The notes under the pieces are model-generated. The model was not told the origin of the DNA. It did not search any database and saw only the letters and a list, made by a program, of their open reading frames with translations. A stretch of 64,000 nucleotides of DNA from Dysgonomonas sp. 216. Lineage in GTDB: Bacteria; Bacteroidota; Bacteroidia; Bacteroidales; Dysgonomonadaceae. The first letter of the stretch is position 1. Every line of letters starts with the position of its first letter. The position numbers were made by a program, and so were the translations under genes. Shown in pieces: positions 36,107-45,584 of this stretch. The stretch lies in contig NZ_QVMM01000002.1 of NCBI RefSeq assembly GCF_010501065.1, forward strand, positions 124,001 through 188,000, read 5' to 3'.

Positions 36107-36265
36107 AATTCTAGTGGTTTTAAATATTAGTTTTTTACTTATAGATAAAACTTTCGAAAAAAAATGTTATTTCCTGCCTTTGCTTAAAATATTTTTCGCC
36201 CTCAACAGTCTACATTAATAGAGGGCTCTTAAAAAAAGATTGTAAAATTAAAAACAAAACAAATT

Positions 36266-36568
36266 ATGATGACAAGAGGTTTTGGAATGGGATTCTTCGG
36301 AAGAAATCCTTTCGACAAAGATGCAAGAATAAAGTTTAAAGAAGAATGGAACAAAATGAGCGACAGCGAAAAGCTTGAGTTTATGAACAAGCGCATGGAA
36401 GGTTTCGACAACCGCGAAGATTGTTTTTCGGTGGAAGCAATTGACGCCCGTTGCGAAAAATGGATGAAGATGTCGGCAGAAGAAAAGCAAGCGTTTGTTG
36501 ACGAAAGAAAAAAGGCTTTCGAAAACAAAATGCATGCAATGCACAGCCACTTTGGTTTCGGGCAATAA
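36266..36568 (+). CDS. Small charged protein with two FKExxxxMSxxE-type helical repeats
   Basis: A 100-residue soluble protein with no signal peptide. A glycine/phenylalanine-rich start (MMTRGFGMGFFGRNPF) precedes two related helical segments, FKEEWNKMSDSEKLEFMNKR and CEKWMKMSAEEKQAFVDER. These resemble the cytoplasmic tail of the membrane protein at 10911 (FKEKMKNMSRDERREFI). I do not recognise a characterised family. The start could equally be the second ATG at 36269. A clear terminator follows. No TAnnTTTG element was seen upstream; a 6-bp hairpin (GCCCTC, GAGGGC) lies at 36198-36226. Confidence 0.7.
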   Translation: MMTRGFGMGFFGRNPFDKDARIKFKEEWNKMSDSEKLEFMNKRMEGFDNREDCFSVEAIDARCEKWMKMSAEEKQAFVDERKKAFENKMHAMHSHFGFGQ

Positions 36569-36590
36569 CTAAAAAGTAGCCGAAAATAAT

Positions 36591-36627
36591 AACAGCCTGT
36601 AACGGAATACTTCCGCAACAGGCTGTT
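36591..36627. terminator. Terminator after the 100-residue protein gene
   Basis: AACAGCCTGT pairs with ACAGGCTGTT, with an inner GGAA/TTCC helix, followed by TTGTTTTATTT. It also marks the end of the convergent GH88 operon. Confidence 0.8.
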
Positions 36628-36688
36628 TTGTTTTATTTGATGTTTAATTTATCGGTCTACGCCGCCAAAAACAGATTATTACAAGCTG

Positions 36689-37906
36689 CTAATTCTTAGC
36701 TTCCTGCTTTTTGTAACGGGTAAGCGCCTCTATGTAATAATAATCGGCATAGTTGATCGAAGCATCAACTTCCGACTTATTAGGCCAGTGCCCTGTTGAA
36801 TGTAACAGGAACGATGGTTTTGCATCGCCACTCTGGTACTTATCGCTCGACAATTCTGTCAGCATCTTCTCGGCAGCCGCTTTATATTCTTTCGCTTTTT
36901 CGGCATTATCTTCTAATTGCCACAGTTCGAGAAGAGCCGAAGCTACAATTGCAGCAGCCGAAGCATCCTTAGGAGCGTTCGGAATGTTGGGTGCATCGAA
37001 ATCCCAGAAAGGCACATATTCGTCCTTCGGCAAGCGCGACAGGTACAAATCGGTAACTTTTTCGGCAAAACGCAGGAATTTTTTATCCTGAGTTTCCCTG
37101 TACACAAAAGTGTATCCATATATTGCCCATGCCTGTCCCCTAGCCCACAGGCTACTGTCGGCATATCCCTGATGGGTTACTCCTTTTATAAATTCGCCCG
37201 TAGCATCGTTGTACAAAGCAACGTGATAGCTTCCTCCATCTTCGCGGAAATGATATTTCATTGTGGTTTCGGCATGCTTGGTAGCTATATCGTACAACTC
37301 CTTCGAACCTCCGTTCTTAGCCGCCCAATACAACATTTCGAGGTTTATCATGTTGTCCATAATTGTATTATAGGGAGCAAAACGTCCGTTATCAACCTCA
37401 CGAGGCCACGAGAGTATTGTTCCTACCGTAGGGTTAAACAAGGTAGCCAGCGTGTCGGCAGCATTCAGAATAATCTGTTTGTATGCTTCGTTCCCTGTCA
37501 GGCGGTATCCGTTACCATAGCTGCAAAATATCTGGAAACCTAAATCGTGATCGTAAGCCGATAGTTTTGTCAGCGGATACAGCAAATCGGTATACTCAAT
37601 CGCACTTTTCAGTATCGACGAGTCTTTGGTGTTTTCGTAATCGTACCACAATGTTCCCGGCCAAAAGCCTGCAGTCCATTCACTAATTTCGACAGGCACA
37701 AGCTTCCATTGCGTTACGCTATCCATAATATTACGGGGCATTTTACCCGTTCCGTCCGTCTCCTTCAATGTGCGGTGTACCTGCTTATCGCAATACGATA
37801 GGGCTTTATCCACATCAAACGCCTTCTTCTCTTCTTTTTGGGTACACGAAGTTATTGTAACTAACAACCCGATACCCAACATTAATACTGATAATCTTTT
37901 TTTCAT
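36689..37906 (-). CDS. GH88 unsaturated glucuronyl hydrolase (lipoprotein)
   Basis: A 405-residue enzyme with lipobox TITSC (Cys21), so probably a surface or periplasmic lipoprotein. It is an alpha/alpha barrel of family GH88, which removes 4,5-unsaturated uronic acid from lyase products by hydration of the vinyl ether. Candidate catalytic aspartates are Asp121 (AYDHDLGFQ) and Asp184 (NTIMDNMINLEML), with the usual spacing; WARGQAWAIYGYTFVYRET and NYADYYYIEALTRYKK are typical. It is last in the minus-strand PUL operon, 20 bases after the GH43 gene. Its presence implies that a polysaccharide lyase acts upstream, matching the lyase gene at 39591. Confidence 0.9.
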   Translation of the reverse strand: MKKRLSVLMLGIGLLVTITSCTQKEEKKAFDVDKALSYCDKQVHRTLKETDGTGKMPRNIMDSVTQWKLVPVEISEWTAGFWPGTLWYDYENTKDSSILKSAIEYTDLLYPLTKLSAYDHDLGFQIFCSYGNGYRLTGNEAYKQIILNAADTLATLFNPTVGTILSWPREVDNGRFAPYNTIMDNMINLEMLYWAAKNGGSKELYDIATKHAETTMKYHFREDGGSYHVALYNDATGEFIKGVTHQGYADSSLWARGQAWAIYGYTFVYRETQDKKFLRFAEKVTDLYLSRLPKDEYVPFWDFDAPNIPNAPKDASAAAIVASALLELWQLEDNAEKAKEYKAAAEKMLTELSSDKYQSGDAKPSFLLHSTGHWPNKSEVDASINYADYYYIEALTRYKKQEAKN

Positions 37907-37926
37907 GTTAATATATATATGATTTA

Positions 37927-39594
37927 TTATTTTGTAATTCTGAACCAGTCAACATCTAACCACGAGCGGGAAGAACCGCCCTCTTTATTCATCACAAACA
38001 GACCTGTTTTAGCTCCAATCCATTTACCTTGTCGTGCGATAAAGGGTTCGCCTATCGTCTGATATTTCTTTCCGTCGGCACTGTAGCTGAACGTACAAAT
38101 ACCTCCATCTTTTACTTGTACCCTCAAGTAGAAATGAACATTATCAATCGGGGTTTTATAATTCAAGCGTTTTTCTACTTTCAGATTATTGAGGGAAATT
38201 TCGGCGACCTTGGTCTCGGGAGTTTTCTGTTCGGCATCTTTACATATTACTTGTTCGATGCTGTAACCTGCCGATGTTCTTTTTACGGCTATGTACGAAT
38301 AGTCCCACCCCATCATAATAAGCCCCATTTTATCGCCTTCGTTAATAAACACACCCGTCAGCTTTGCGGTAACTGTTTGTTCGGGGGCAGTCAGTTTCTG
38401 CATCAACAGATTGGGTATGTTCCAGAAATTAATGAAATTTTCGGGATAATATTGCCCGTACATACGGTAATATCCGTTTGCCGAAGCAAAACCCCAAGCC
38501 TGCTGCGGATTGGCATGCCACGACCATTGCAAACCCAATTTATGGGAGTTAAATTCGTCGCTCTCCTGCGGTGTTTCAACGGGATATTTTTTTCCCACAT
38601 TGGGCTTCCTATACTGTTTTACGGGTTCGCCGCAATAGTTTTTATCGTTAGTGCCCATTACGGGCCATCCGTCTTTCCATGTAACAGGTTGAAGGTGGAT
38701 AATACGGCCATAAGCTCCTTTGTCCTGAAAATGCATAAACCACCATTCGCCTGTTTGGGTTTCTACCAATCCGCCCTGATGAGGACCGTTTATATCGGTT
38801 TTACCTTGTGCAAGCACCTTTTTCATTTCGTAAGGACCATATATATTTTTCGAGCGTAAGGCTATTTGCCACCCCATCTCAACACCTCCCGCCGGAGCTA
38901 GAAGGTAATAATAACCGTCTTTTTTATAGAATTTGCCACCTTCAACTGTGTGGTTAATACCATCGTTTCCGTCGAATACCAAAGTTTCTTCGCCTATTAC
39001 TTTTGTGCCATCGGAATTCAGTTCGCAAACTGTAATTATACTGTTTAGCCGCGCACGGCTTCCTGCCCACGCATGGGTGAGGTAAACCTTACCGTCATCG
39101 TCGAACAAGGGACTGGGGTCTATACGCCCCTTTCCGGGAAGAACAAGCTCCGGCTTATCCCATTTCGCCAATATATCACGTGTTTTGACTACATAGATGC
39201 CGAAATCGGGGTCGCCCCAATAAATCATATATTCGCCCTTATGGTAACGGATACAGGGTGCCCACACTCCTTTGCCGTGTTGTGACGTATCGAAAAAATT
39301 AGCAGTTTCCAATCCGTCCATATACAGATTGGATAAGGCATAATTTACTATTTTCCAGTTAACAAGGTCTTTCGAGTGCAGAATCGGCAATCCGGGCACA
39401 CAATTAAAACTAGAAGCAGTCATATAATAATCGTCGCCTACCCGTATGACGTCGGGATCGGAATAGTCGGCATAAAGTATCGGATTTTTATATGTACCAT
39501 TGCCCTGATCTGCCCCCCATACCTCCGACTTATATTCCTGAGCCGAAAGCAGTGTACACCAACACAAAGAGAAACTTAAAAGTATTTTCTTCAT
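37927..39594 (-). CDS. GH43 glycosidase with C-terminal beta-sandwich
   Basis: A 555-residue secreted enzyme. After a signal peptide (to about residue 19) comes a five-bladed propeller of family GH43 with the catalytic triad visible: base Asp46 (YSDPDV), Asp159 (GRIDPSP) and acid Glu218 (HTVEGGKFYK). The last 190 residues form a concanavalin-like sandwich typical of beta-xylosidase and related GH43 members. Likely activity is release of beta-xylose, arabinofuranose or galactose; the subfamily cannot be fixed by eye. The start overlaps the stop of the lyase gene by four bases, so they are translationally coupled. Confidence 0.9.
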   Translation of the reverse strand: MKKILLSFSLCWCTLLSAQEYKSEVWGADQGNGTYKNPILYADYSDPDVIRVGDDYYMTASSFNCVPGLPILHSKDLVNWKIVNYALSNLYMDGLETANFFDTSQHGKGVWAPCIRYHKGEYMIYWGDPDFGIYVVKTRDILAKWDKPELVLPGKGRIDPSPLFDDDGKVYLTHAWAGSRARLNSIITVCELNSDGTKVIGEETLVFDGNDGINHTVEGGKFYKKDGYYYLLAPAGGVEMGWQIALRSKNIYGPYEMKKVLAQGKTDINGPHQGGLVETQTGEWWFMHFQDKGAYGRIIHLQPVTWKDGWPVMGTNDKNYCGEPVKQYRKPNVGKKYPVETPQESDEFNSHKLGLQWSWHANPQQAWGFASANGYYRMYGQYYPENFINFWNIPNLLMQKLTAPEQTVTAKLTGVFINEGDKMGLIMMGWDYSYIAVKRTSAGYSIEQVICKDAEQKTPETKVAEISLNNLKVEKRLNYKTPIDNVHFYLRVQVKDGGICTFSYSADGKKYQTIGEPFIARQGKWIGAKTGLFVMNKEGGSSRSWLDVDWFRITK

Positions 39595-42329
39595 AGCTCT
39601 ATTTTTTTGTAAGGCGTTTTATCCAATTTTATTTTTTTGTTGCTACTTGTTGTTACTGTTACGGGAGCATCGCTTGTGAAGAAATATTCGCCGTTTTTAT
39701 ATTCGAGTACGGCATTTGTTTCTTCAACAGATTCGATAGTAAAGCCTTTTGCCCCAATTAATGTACCACCACCCAAAAACAGCGTAAAGTTATTTCCGTT
39801 TTCGCTTATTACTGCATAGGTGGCGTTTGCCGACATGTTGCTATACGAAACAACTTCGTCTTTTACCGACGAGAAAATATAATCGCTCCTCCCCGATTTA
39901 CTCTTAACAATTAACCCCACAAAATCGGAAGAAACCCCTTCTGCTTCGAACGATTCTATAAACTGTATTGATTTTCCTTCTTGTTCGGTGGTCGGTTCAA
40001 AGATACTGACAAAGGGACGATCCCATGCTTCGCCATGTTGGCGGGCAGCAATAGTCAGGTAAGGTTCTTTGTTGACTTCGTAGGGAAAATTGTTATTATT
40101 TCTGAATGCTTTGCATGCCGGTGCTTTTATCGAAAACACCTCTCTGTCGGGGTATCCTTTCATCCACAAGTTCATATAAATGTGGTTATTGTCTTTCATC
40201 GACATTTTCCATACCGCCTGATAATCTTCATTTGTTTTTACCGATTGTTTATCCCACATGTAATCGAGCGCAAACAAATGTCCGCCGGCAAAGCCTATCT
40301 CATCGCTGGGTTGCAAATCGAGCGATTTCCCCTGCATATCCCGGATAAACAGCTCTTGTCCAATATTATGATAGTAGTAATCGTGGAACTTATCGTCTTT
40401 TCGTTGTTTTTTCGAACGGAAAATATCTACATAATAACCTGTAGACTCGCTTGTGCTGACAATACTCAGCAGACGATTCTGGTCGCTGCGGCTTTCGGGT
40501 TCGAGGAAGTAGACATCGGAATAAGTGACATCGGGATAATAGCCATCCTTTTGCCCCGATTGAGGATAACTACCCAACAGATCGAAGGGATGGTGACTGA
40601 GCATCTCGGGATATTTGGAGATACCGTCAACCATCACGGTATTGTGTGCCGGAAACTGGGAATAATACTCCAAGTATGGCTTTTCGAAGTAGCTGGAGCC
40701 TATGCCCGATTCTGCACCAAGCACATACCCTTTTCCGTACAGTTCGATTGCTACACCATTGCTGTGTGCGTGATTACCAAACGATGCGTATTGCGATATC
40801 ATCAGCCCATTTTGTTTATTGTCGTATTTATTACGCTGAACAAACCAGCTTACATTAGGCGCATAGAAAGTTTGAGTAATATAATCGGTAAGTTTTCCTG
40901 CTTCTGTTTTTTTATCCAACACCAAAGGCTTTGTCAGAAAGAAAGAAGATACCTGAGAAGCTAATTTTCGTGGCTTTTCGCTTTCATTTCCTGCTTCAGG
41001 GTTAAACAGCTTGTACATTTTTGTGAAATAAATTTCATCCTCTCTGTTTTTATACTTCTGAGCCATGCGTACCATATCGCTCATCGCATCTGTTCCCAAT
41101 GCTGCATAAAAACTGTCTCCAAATGCCGATGTCTGGCTGTTTGGAAAAAGGTATTGCGGCAACACCTCAACCGCCTTTCTCATAACAGGAGTATAAGGCA
41201 ACAAATTCTGATTGAATGTATTGTCGTAATTACGGATAAAGTGCATAAATTCTTTAGTTACACTTTGTCCGTATCCGGGACATTCGTTCCAGATACCTGT
41301 ATTATAATCGTAACCATATTCCATCAGTTTGGTCATCGACCACTGACGGGCAGAAGTTTTATTCAGTATATAATTTATATAATATTCACGCCCTTTTCCG
41401 TCGGTATAGTTTTTATTGTCTTCGAGTATCATTGCAACAGTTAGTATTACATTTGCCTGATGCAAATTCCAATTATTTTGAGGTACTCCGTTCTTAATAG
41501 TTACATCTATCCATTTTTTGAAAGCCGACTCAAAAATATCGATCTTATCCGAATGTTTTTCGCTTATGTAACCGTACAAAAAATCGTAATAAGCCGCCAT
41601 ATCGTGCAGAATGTGCTCTTGAATTACCTCGAATGTAGACATAGCGACTAACGTTTGTGCATGCCCATTGCCGATATCTACCGGTTCGTTGCGATAATAC
41701 ATACCTGTCATATAAGTATTGAATACATCGTAGGCTAATTTCCCATACTTATCGTCTCCTGTCAGCCAATAGAGGAATGCGCCATCGCGCCCAAGACGAA
41801 GAATCTCGTTGTTCACACTTTCGATATTCATCCCCGATACGCTGCCTTGCTCTACCCACTCCAAGGGACTACCATCTTTTGCTGTATTCAGAAAATAGAC
41901 GCCTTTAGTATCATCCATATAGGGGATAATATTATCAAGTTTGGGGCGTTTGATGAGTGAGTTTATTCCCCGTGTGCTGCCAAAGCGAACAGTGGGGACA
42001 GGTGCTTCGCCATCGGCATGCGAATATACCCCTCCGTTGATGTATACGTTGGTGGCTTTGCTTTTCCAATACATCATCAATCGCGAATATAACCAGTCGG
42101 GCTCAGTTTGTGTTTTTTCAACATACGGGTCAATTCTGCCCTGTATGCCTTGTAATACTTCCTTTGCCCATACTTCGTCCTTTACCTGTTTCTTCAGATT
42201 GGCTTTATGCCGGTTTGTTGTCAGCAAGCGAGGGTGTCCCTGCGGCAAGTCGGAAGGCAGGGGTATCTGTTGGCTGTAAATAAATACAGAACCTAAAATA
42301 AACAAACAGAATAATATAATCTTTTTCAT
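39591..42329 (-). CDS. Heparinase II/III-like polysaccharide lyase
   Basis: A 912-residue secreted protein: signal peptide to about residue 20, an alpha/alpha toroid domain (about 30-430) and a beta-sheet domain of the heparinase II/III type. FGNHAHSNGVAIELYGKGYV and the following HNTVMVDGIS are the strongest motifs; WNECPGYGQSV lies at the active-site side of the toroid. Lyases of this fold cleave uronic-acid-containing glycans (heparan, alginate, ulvan) by beta-elimination. I could not assign a PL family; PL40-like is possible. The GH88 gene downstream would process its unsaturated products. No sulfatase is nearby, arguing against a sulfated substrate. Confidence 0.8.
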   Translation of the reverse strand: MKKIILFCLFILGSVFIYSQQIPLPSDLPQGHPRLLTTNRHKANLKKQVKDEVWAKEVLQGIQGRIDPYVEKTQTEPDWLYSRLMMYWKSKATNVYINGGVYSHADGEAPVPTVRFGSTRGINSLIKRPKLDNIIPYMDDTKGVYFLNTAKDGSPLEWVEQGSVSGMNIESVNNEILRLGRDGAFLYWLTGDDKYGKLAYDVFNTYMTGMYYRNEPVDIGNGHAQTLVAMSTFEVIQEHILHDMAAYYDFLYGYISEKHSDKIDIFESAFKKWIDVTIKNGVPQNNWNLHQANVILTVAMILEDNKNYTDGKGREYYINYILNKTSARQWSMTKLMEYGYDYNTGIWNECPGYGQSVTKEFMHFIRNYDNTFNQNLLPYTPVMRKAVEVLPQYLFPNSQTSAFGDSFYAALGTDAMSDMVRMAQKYKNREDEIYFTKMYKLFNPEAGNESEKPRKLASQVSSFFLTKPLVLDKKTEAGKLTDYITQTFYAPNVSWFVQRNKYDNKQNGLMISQYASFGNHAHSNGVAIELYGKGYVLGAESGIGSSYFEKPYLEYYSQFPAHNTVMVDGISKYPEMLSHHPFDLLGSYPQSGQKDGYYPDVTYSDVYFLEPESRSDQNRLLSIVSTSESTGYYVDIFRSKKQRKDDKFHDYYYHNIGQELFIRDMQGKSLDLQPSDEIGFAGGHLFALDYMWDKQSVKTNEDYQAVWKMSMKDNNHIYMNLWMKGYPDREVFSIKAPACKAFRNNNNFPYEVNKEPYLTIAARQHGEAWDRPFVSIFEPTTEQEGKSIQFIESFEAEGVSSDFVGLIVKSKSGRSDYIFSSVKDEVVSYSNMSANATYAVISENGNNFTLFLGGGTLIGAKGFTIESVEETNAVLEYKNGEYFFTSDAPVTVTTSSNKKIKLDKTPYKKIEL

Positions 42330-42415
42330 TTTAAAATATAAGGAATATAAATAAGTAGTTAAATTGATTAATTATATAGTCTTCGACATTATACTTTTCA
42401 CAGATTTTCCTGTTT

Positions 42416-44404
42416 TTATAACTGTTGATTTTTCTTATACGATTTATACTTCTTCAAATCCGTTTTTGTTGCCGGCGTAAAATGTACGGCACACCCGCCA
42501 CTAGGTTTCAGGTTGAATTGTAAAACATCTTTATCAGATACTATCAGGCGCGTTATCTTTACTTTTGTTTTGGTTTTTATGGCGTCATCATCGGTATAGA
42601 TATTAGCCACATACTTTTGCCCGTTTGTTAAAAACAATAAGGGAGTTTCAACCCTGCGGGCGTTGTTATTGCCCAATGTACCCAAAAACCAATCGGTATT
42701 CGAACGGCGTGCTATTGTTACAAACTCGCCAATTTCGCCGTCCAAGGCCTTAGTGTCGTCCCACACGGCTTTTACGGTGTCAAAAAATTCTATTTCGGGT
42801 TCTCCGTTATACATCGACGGTTTATCGTACCAATATATAAATTGCAACGGGCTGTAATATACGGCTGCCATTGCCAGTTGATGCGCATGAGTTGTTTTTA
42901 TCCGATCATTGTAATAACATATTGTATAATCGCCTGCCCCTGCCAGAAAACGGGTAAACGGCAATGTGCTGTTGTGGGTAGCATCGGGCATTTCCTCGTT
43001 GCCGCGTATACCTTCCTGTGTCAGCAAATTAGGATAAGTGCGACTAAAACCTGTAGGGCGGTATTCATCGTGAACATCCACCAGCATCTCATACTCGGCA
43101 CATTTTTTTACTGCATTGTGCAGCCATGTCGACCAATGCTGATTTCCAATCTGCACAAATCCGAACTTGATACCTTTAATACCCCATTTTTTGTAAAGCG
43201 GAAGTATTTCGTCCAGTTGGAGATAAAGTGCCCGTTGATTAACATAAACAAATATGCCGATACCTTTACTCGCGGCATAGCTTGTGAGAGCCGGAAAGTC
43301 TATATCTTTATCGGGATGAACTTTCGTTGCATCCGAGTCGATGTTTTTTTCTAATCCGTACCATCCAGCATCCAGATGTACATACTGCAAACCTCTTTCC
43401 GCAGCAAAATCGACACAGGCAATTGCTTCACTTTGACTTAAGCCCGAACGAATTACCTTGCCGGGCTTAATCCATGAAGTATCTTTTATTTTATTAGATG
43501 GGTTCAGGTTTAAAATAAGGTCGTTATTGTTTATTAAATCTACCGGTTTTTCGGCAGCCATAATTACCCTCCACGGCGTAAGGTAAGGAGTAATAACATC
43601 TGCACATCCGTACATAGACAACTGTAATGCATTGTTTTTCTTTTTGCTCAAACGGAATTTACCACGAACATAGTCGACCATTTCGGCTTCGGCAAGAGCT
43701 ACCGTCAATCCGTTTTTCAGTTTCATTGTCAGCGGGCGTTCGCATTCGTCCGTCCAGTTTTTTAAAGGCAGTAATAAATAAGGGCCTTGTGCCCAACGCT
43801 CGTAGTAAGCCATTGTACCTTCGGGGAGTGTAAACTGAGATTGTTCTCCCACTATATGCAGAAATAGCCCGTTGGTAGCTTCGGGAAAAAAATAGCGGAA
43901 AGCAACTCCTTCGTTATAGGCACGGATAACAACATTCATCATATAGTAACGGCTTCTGTCATAATCGCCTTGTAGCGCTTTGTTGCTATCGATATGCCCC
44001 TTTTTGAACTTGAGGACTATTTCGTTGTAATTATCCCTAATCTCTGAGCGTTCGCCGTATACAGGCTTCCATGTTTGATCCGACGACGACTTTTCGTCCC
44101 CAATAAAATCAAGGTTCTCGCCCCATATCCGGTAATCATCGTTCGGTATTGCTAAAGCAGCTTCAAGCAAACGGCTTTCAATCAATACACCCAATTCGGA
44201 TTCCTCTATTACAGATTTGCCTTTAAAAGACACCGTGTAATACATCTGTTTTGTTTCGTCAGAAAATTGTTTCTGATAGAACGTAAATTCATAATTACCG
44301 TCGGGCGAAGCCAACACTTTGTGCGTTGACTCTATAATTGTTTGAGAGCGAGTAGCTAGTGGCAACAGACAAAATAAAGCAAGGAATAAGTTTAAACGAG
44401 TCAT
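42416..44404 (-). CDS. GH97 alpha-glycosidase
   Basis: A 662-residue secreted enzyme of GH97 (SusB family), with signal peptide to residue 20, an N-terminal beta-sandwich, a central TIM barrel (about 280-560) and a C-terminal sheet. VHLDAGWYGLEKN, VDVHDEYRPTG, TYPNLLTQEGIRGNEE and LPFTRFLAGAGDYT are clear family motifs. At the position where retaining GH97 alpha-galactosidases carry the nucleophile Asp, this protein has Gly415 (GIKFGFVQ), as SusB does, suggesting an inverting mechanism. Substrate could be alpha-glucose or alpha-galactose ends. Fourth gene of the PUL operon by position from the left, third from its promoter side. Confidence 0.9.
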   Translation of the reverse strand: MTRLNLFLALFCLLPLATRSQTIIESTHKVLASPDGNYEFTFYQKQFSDETKQMYYTVSFKGKSVIEESELGVLIESRLLEAALAIPNDDYRIWGENLDFIGDEKSSSDQTWKPVYGERSEIRDNYNEIVLKFKKGHIDSNKALQGDYDRSRYYMMNVVIRAYNEGVAFRYFFPEATNGLFLHIVGEQSQFTLPEGTMAYYERWAQGPYLLLPLKNWTDECERPLTMKLKNGLTVALAEAEMVDYVRGKFRLSKKKNNALQLSMYGCADVITPYLTPWRVIMAAEKPVDLINNNDLILNLNPSNKIKDTSWIKPGKVIRSGLSQSEAIACVDFAAERGLQYVHLDAGWYGLEKNIDSDATKVHPDKDIDFPALTSYAASKGIGIFVYVNQRALYLQLDEILPLYKKWGIKGIKFGFVQIGNQHWSTWLHNAVKKCAEYEMLVDVHDEYRPTGFSRTYPNLLTQEGIRGNEEMPDATHNSTLPFTRFLAGAGDYTICYYNDRIKTTHAHQLAMAAVYYSPLQFIYWYDKPSMYNGEPEIEFFDTVKAVWDDTKALDGEIGEFVTIARRSNTDWFLGTLGNNNARRVETPLLFLTNGQKYVANIYTDDDAIKTKTKVKITRLIVSDKDVLQFNLKPSGGCAVHFTPATKTDLKKYKSYKKNQQL

Positions 44405-44456
44405 ATTCTTAATTTATTAGTTTTATGATACAATATCAGTTTAGGCACGTAGCTGT

Positions 44457-45584
44457 TTATAAGCCTTCGGGACGATCCTTTTGCCCGATAGCATCTCTTA
44501 TAATTAGAGGGATTGATGCACTCTCGTAAAACGACGAAAATCTGTTTGCATTTGCCTTATGTACGTTTACTTTTGCCAATATAAATCCGTAGACGTTGTT
44601 TTTCCTGTCAGCCCAAGGATATGCTCCCGCCCATCCGGGACTGCTCATCAGGGTTGCATTCCTGTTGGCATCAATTTCCTCGCGCCATATACCTAAGCCA
44701 TAAGCATCGTTATGAAAGTTTTGCCGCACAGTAGCAGCAAACTCGGGTTGATGCAAAAAAGCACCTTTAATCTGATCCGACTCTATCTCTTTCACCGCTT
44801 CGACCGATAATACTTGCTTGCCGTTAAACAGCCCGTTATTAATAAACATGCTGAGAAAGTTTGAAAAATCGTGAACCGAAGTTTTAAAACCTCCGCCCAA
44901 CATCGGACTAAAACCTCCCTCGCTACTGACAGGCACAAAACGAGAATATTTCATCCCTAAGGGCATAGCCAGTTTTTCCTGAAATATTGTTTCCCAATCC
45001 TTGCCGGTTGCTATTTCGGCCATACGCCCGGCAACCTGCATAGCCAGTCCGCCATACTTGTATTTAGTTCCGGGCAAGGTATCCGACGGTAAATCTGCGA
45101 TATGCGAAACAGCCTCTTCCAATGTTTGATAATCATCGCGTTTTCGTCCTGCAGGCTGATAATCAGGGTAACCTGCCGTATGCGACAACAATTGCCGAAG
45201 AGTAGCTTCGCCTTTAGCATCGGTAAATGCGGGTAAATATTTTTTTACCTTATCGTCCCACGATAGTTTTCCATCATCAACAACTGCTGCAATTGTTGCC
45301 GCAACAATCCATTTTCCGGCAGAAGCTACATGGCGTGCTGTTGTATCGGTATAATTGCCGTAACACGATTCAAAAAAAACTTCATTGTCTTTCACTACCC
45401 GTATTGCAACACCTTCGTAGTATCCGCTATCTACCCACGACGCTATTTTTTCGTCAAGAGACTTCAAAGCAGGAAGTTCTGCCCGAAGGTCAGAGTCTTT
45501 TTTTCGGTTATCGTTACAACCCAATAAAATAACATGCAGCAAAACTGCTAAACAATAATATATGTAGCTCTTTTTCATCAACAT
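44457..45584 (-). CDS. Serine hydrolase of the beta-lactamase (class C) superfamily, lipoprotein
   Basis: A 375-residue lipoprotein (lipobox ILLGC, Cys23). It has the SxxK motif Ser88-Lys91 (HVASAGKW) and the penicillin-binding-type fold, with LSWDDKVKKYLPAF and LRQLLSHTAGYPDYQ. The second motif, normally YxN, reads Tyr-Gly-Gly (YKYGGLAMQVAG). Such proteins in polysaccharide loci are often esterases rather than beta-lactamases. The ATG directly follows the previous stop with no gap, so the two hydrolase genes are co-expressed. A deacylating role on a decorated glycan is inference. A second start two residues later is possible. Confidence 0.82.
   Translation of the reverse strand: MLMKKSYIYYCLAVLLHVILLGCNDNRKKDSDLRAELPALKSLDEKIASWVDSGYYEGVAIRVVKDNEVFFESCYGNYTDTTARHVASAGKWIVAATIAAVVDDGKLSWDDKVKKYLPAFTDAKGEATLRQLLSHTAGYPDYQPAGRKRDDYQTLEEAVSHIADLPSDTLPGTKYKYGGLAMQVAGRMAEIATGKDWETIFQEKLAMPLGMKYSRFVPVSSEGGFSPMLGGGFKTSVHDFSNFLSMFINNGLFNGKQVLSVEAVKEIESDQIKGAFLHQPEFAATVRQNFHNDAYGLGIWREEIDANRNATLMSSPGWAGAYPWADRKNNVYGFILAKVNVHKANANRFSSFYESASIPLIIRDAIGQKDRPEGL

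Noticed and set aside
36191-36230. GCCCTC/GAGGGC hairpin as a riboswitch or terminator
   Set aside because: Six base pairs with a 17-base loop is too weak to support a specific call.
38029-38859. Plus-strand open frame of 276 codons opposite the GH43 gene
   Set aside because: The minus strand encodes a complete GH43 enzyme with its catalytic residues; the antisense frame shows no protein-like features.
39981-40964. Plus-strand open frame of 327 codons opposite the lyase gene
   Set aside because: Shadow of the heparinase-like gene; no conserved motif or start signal.
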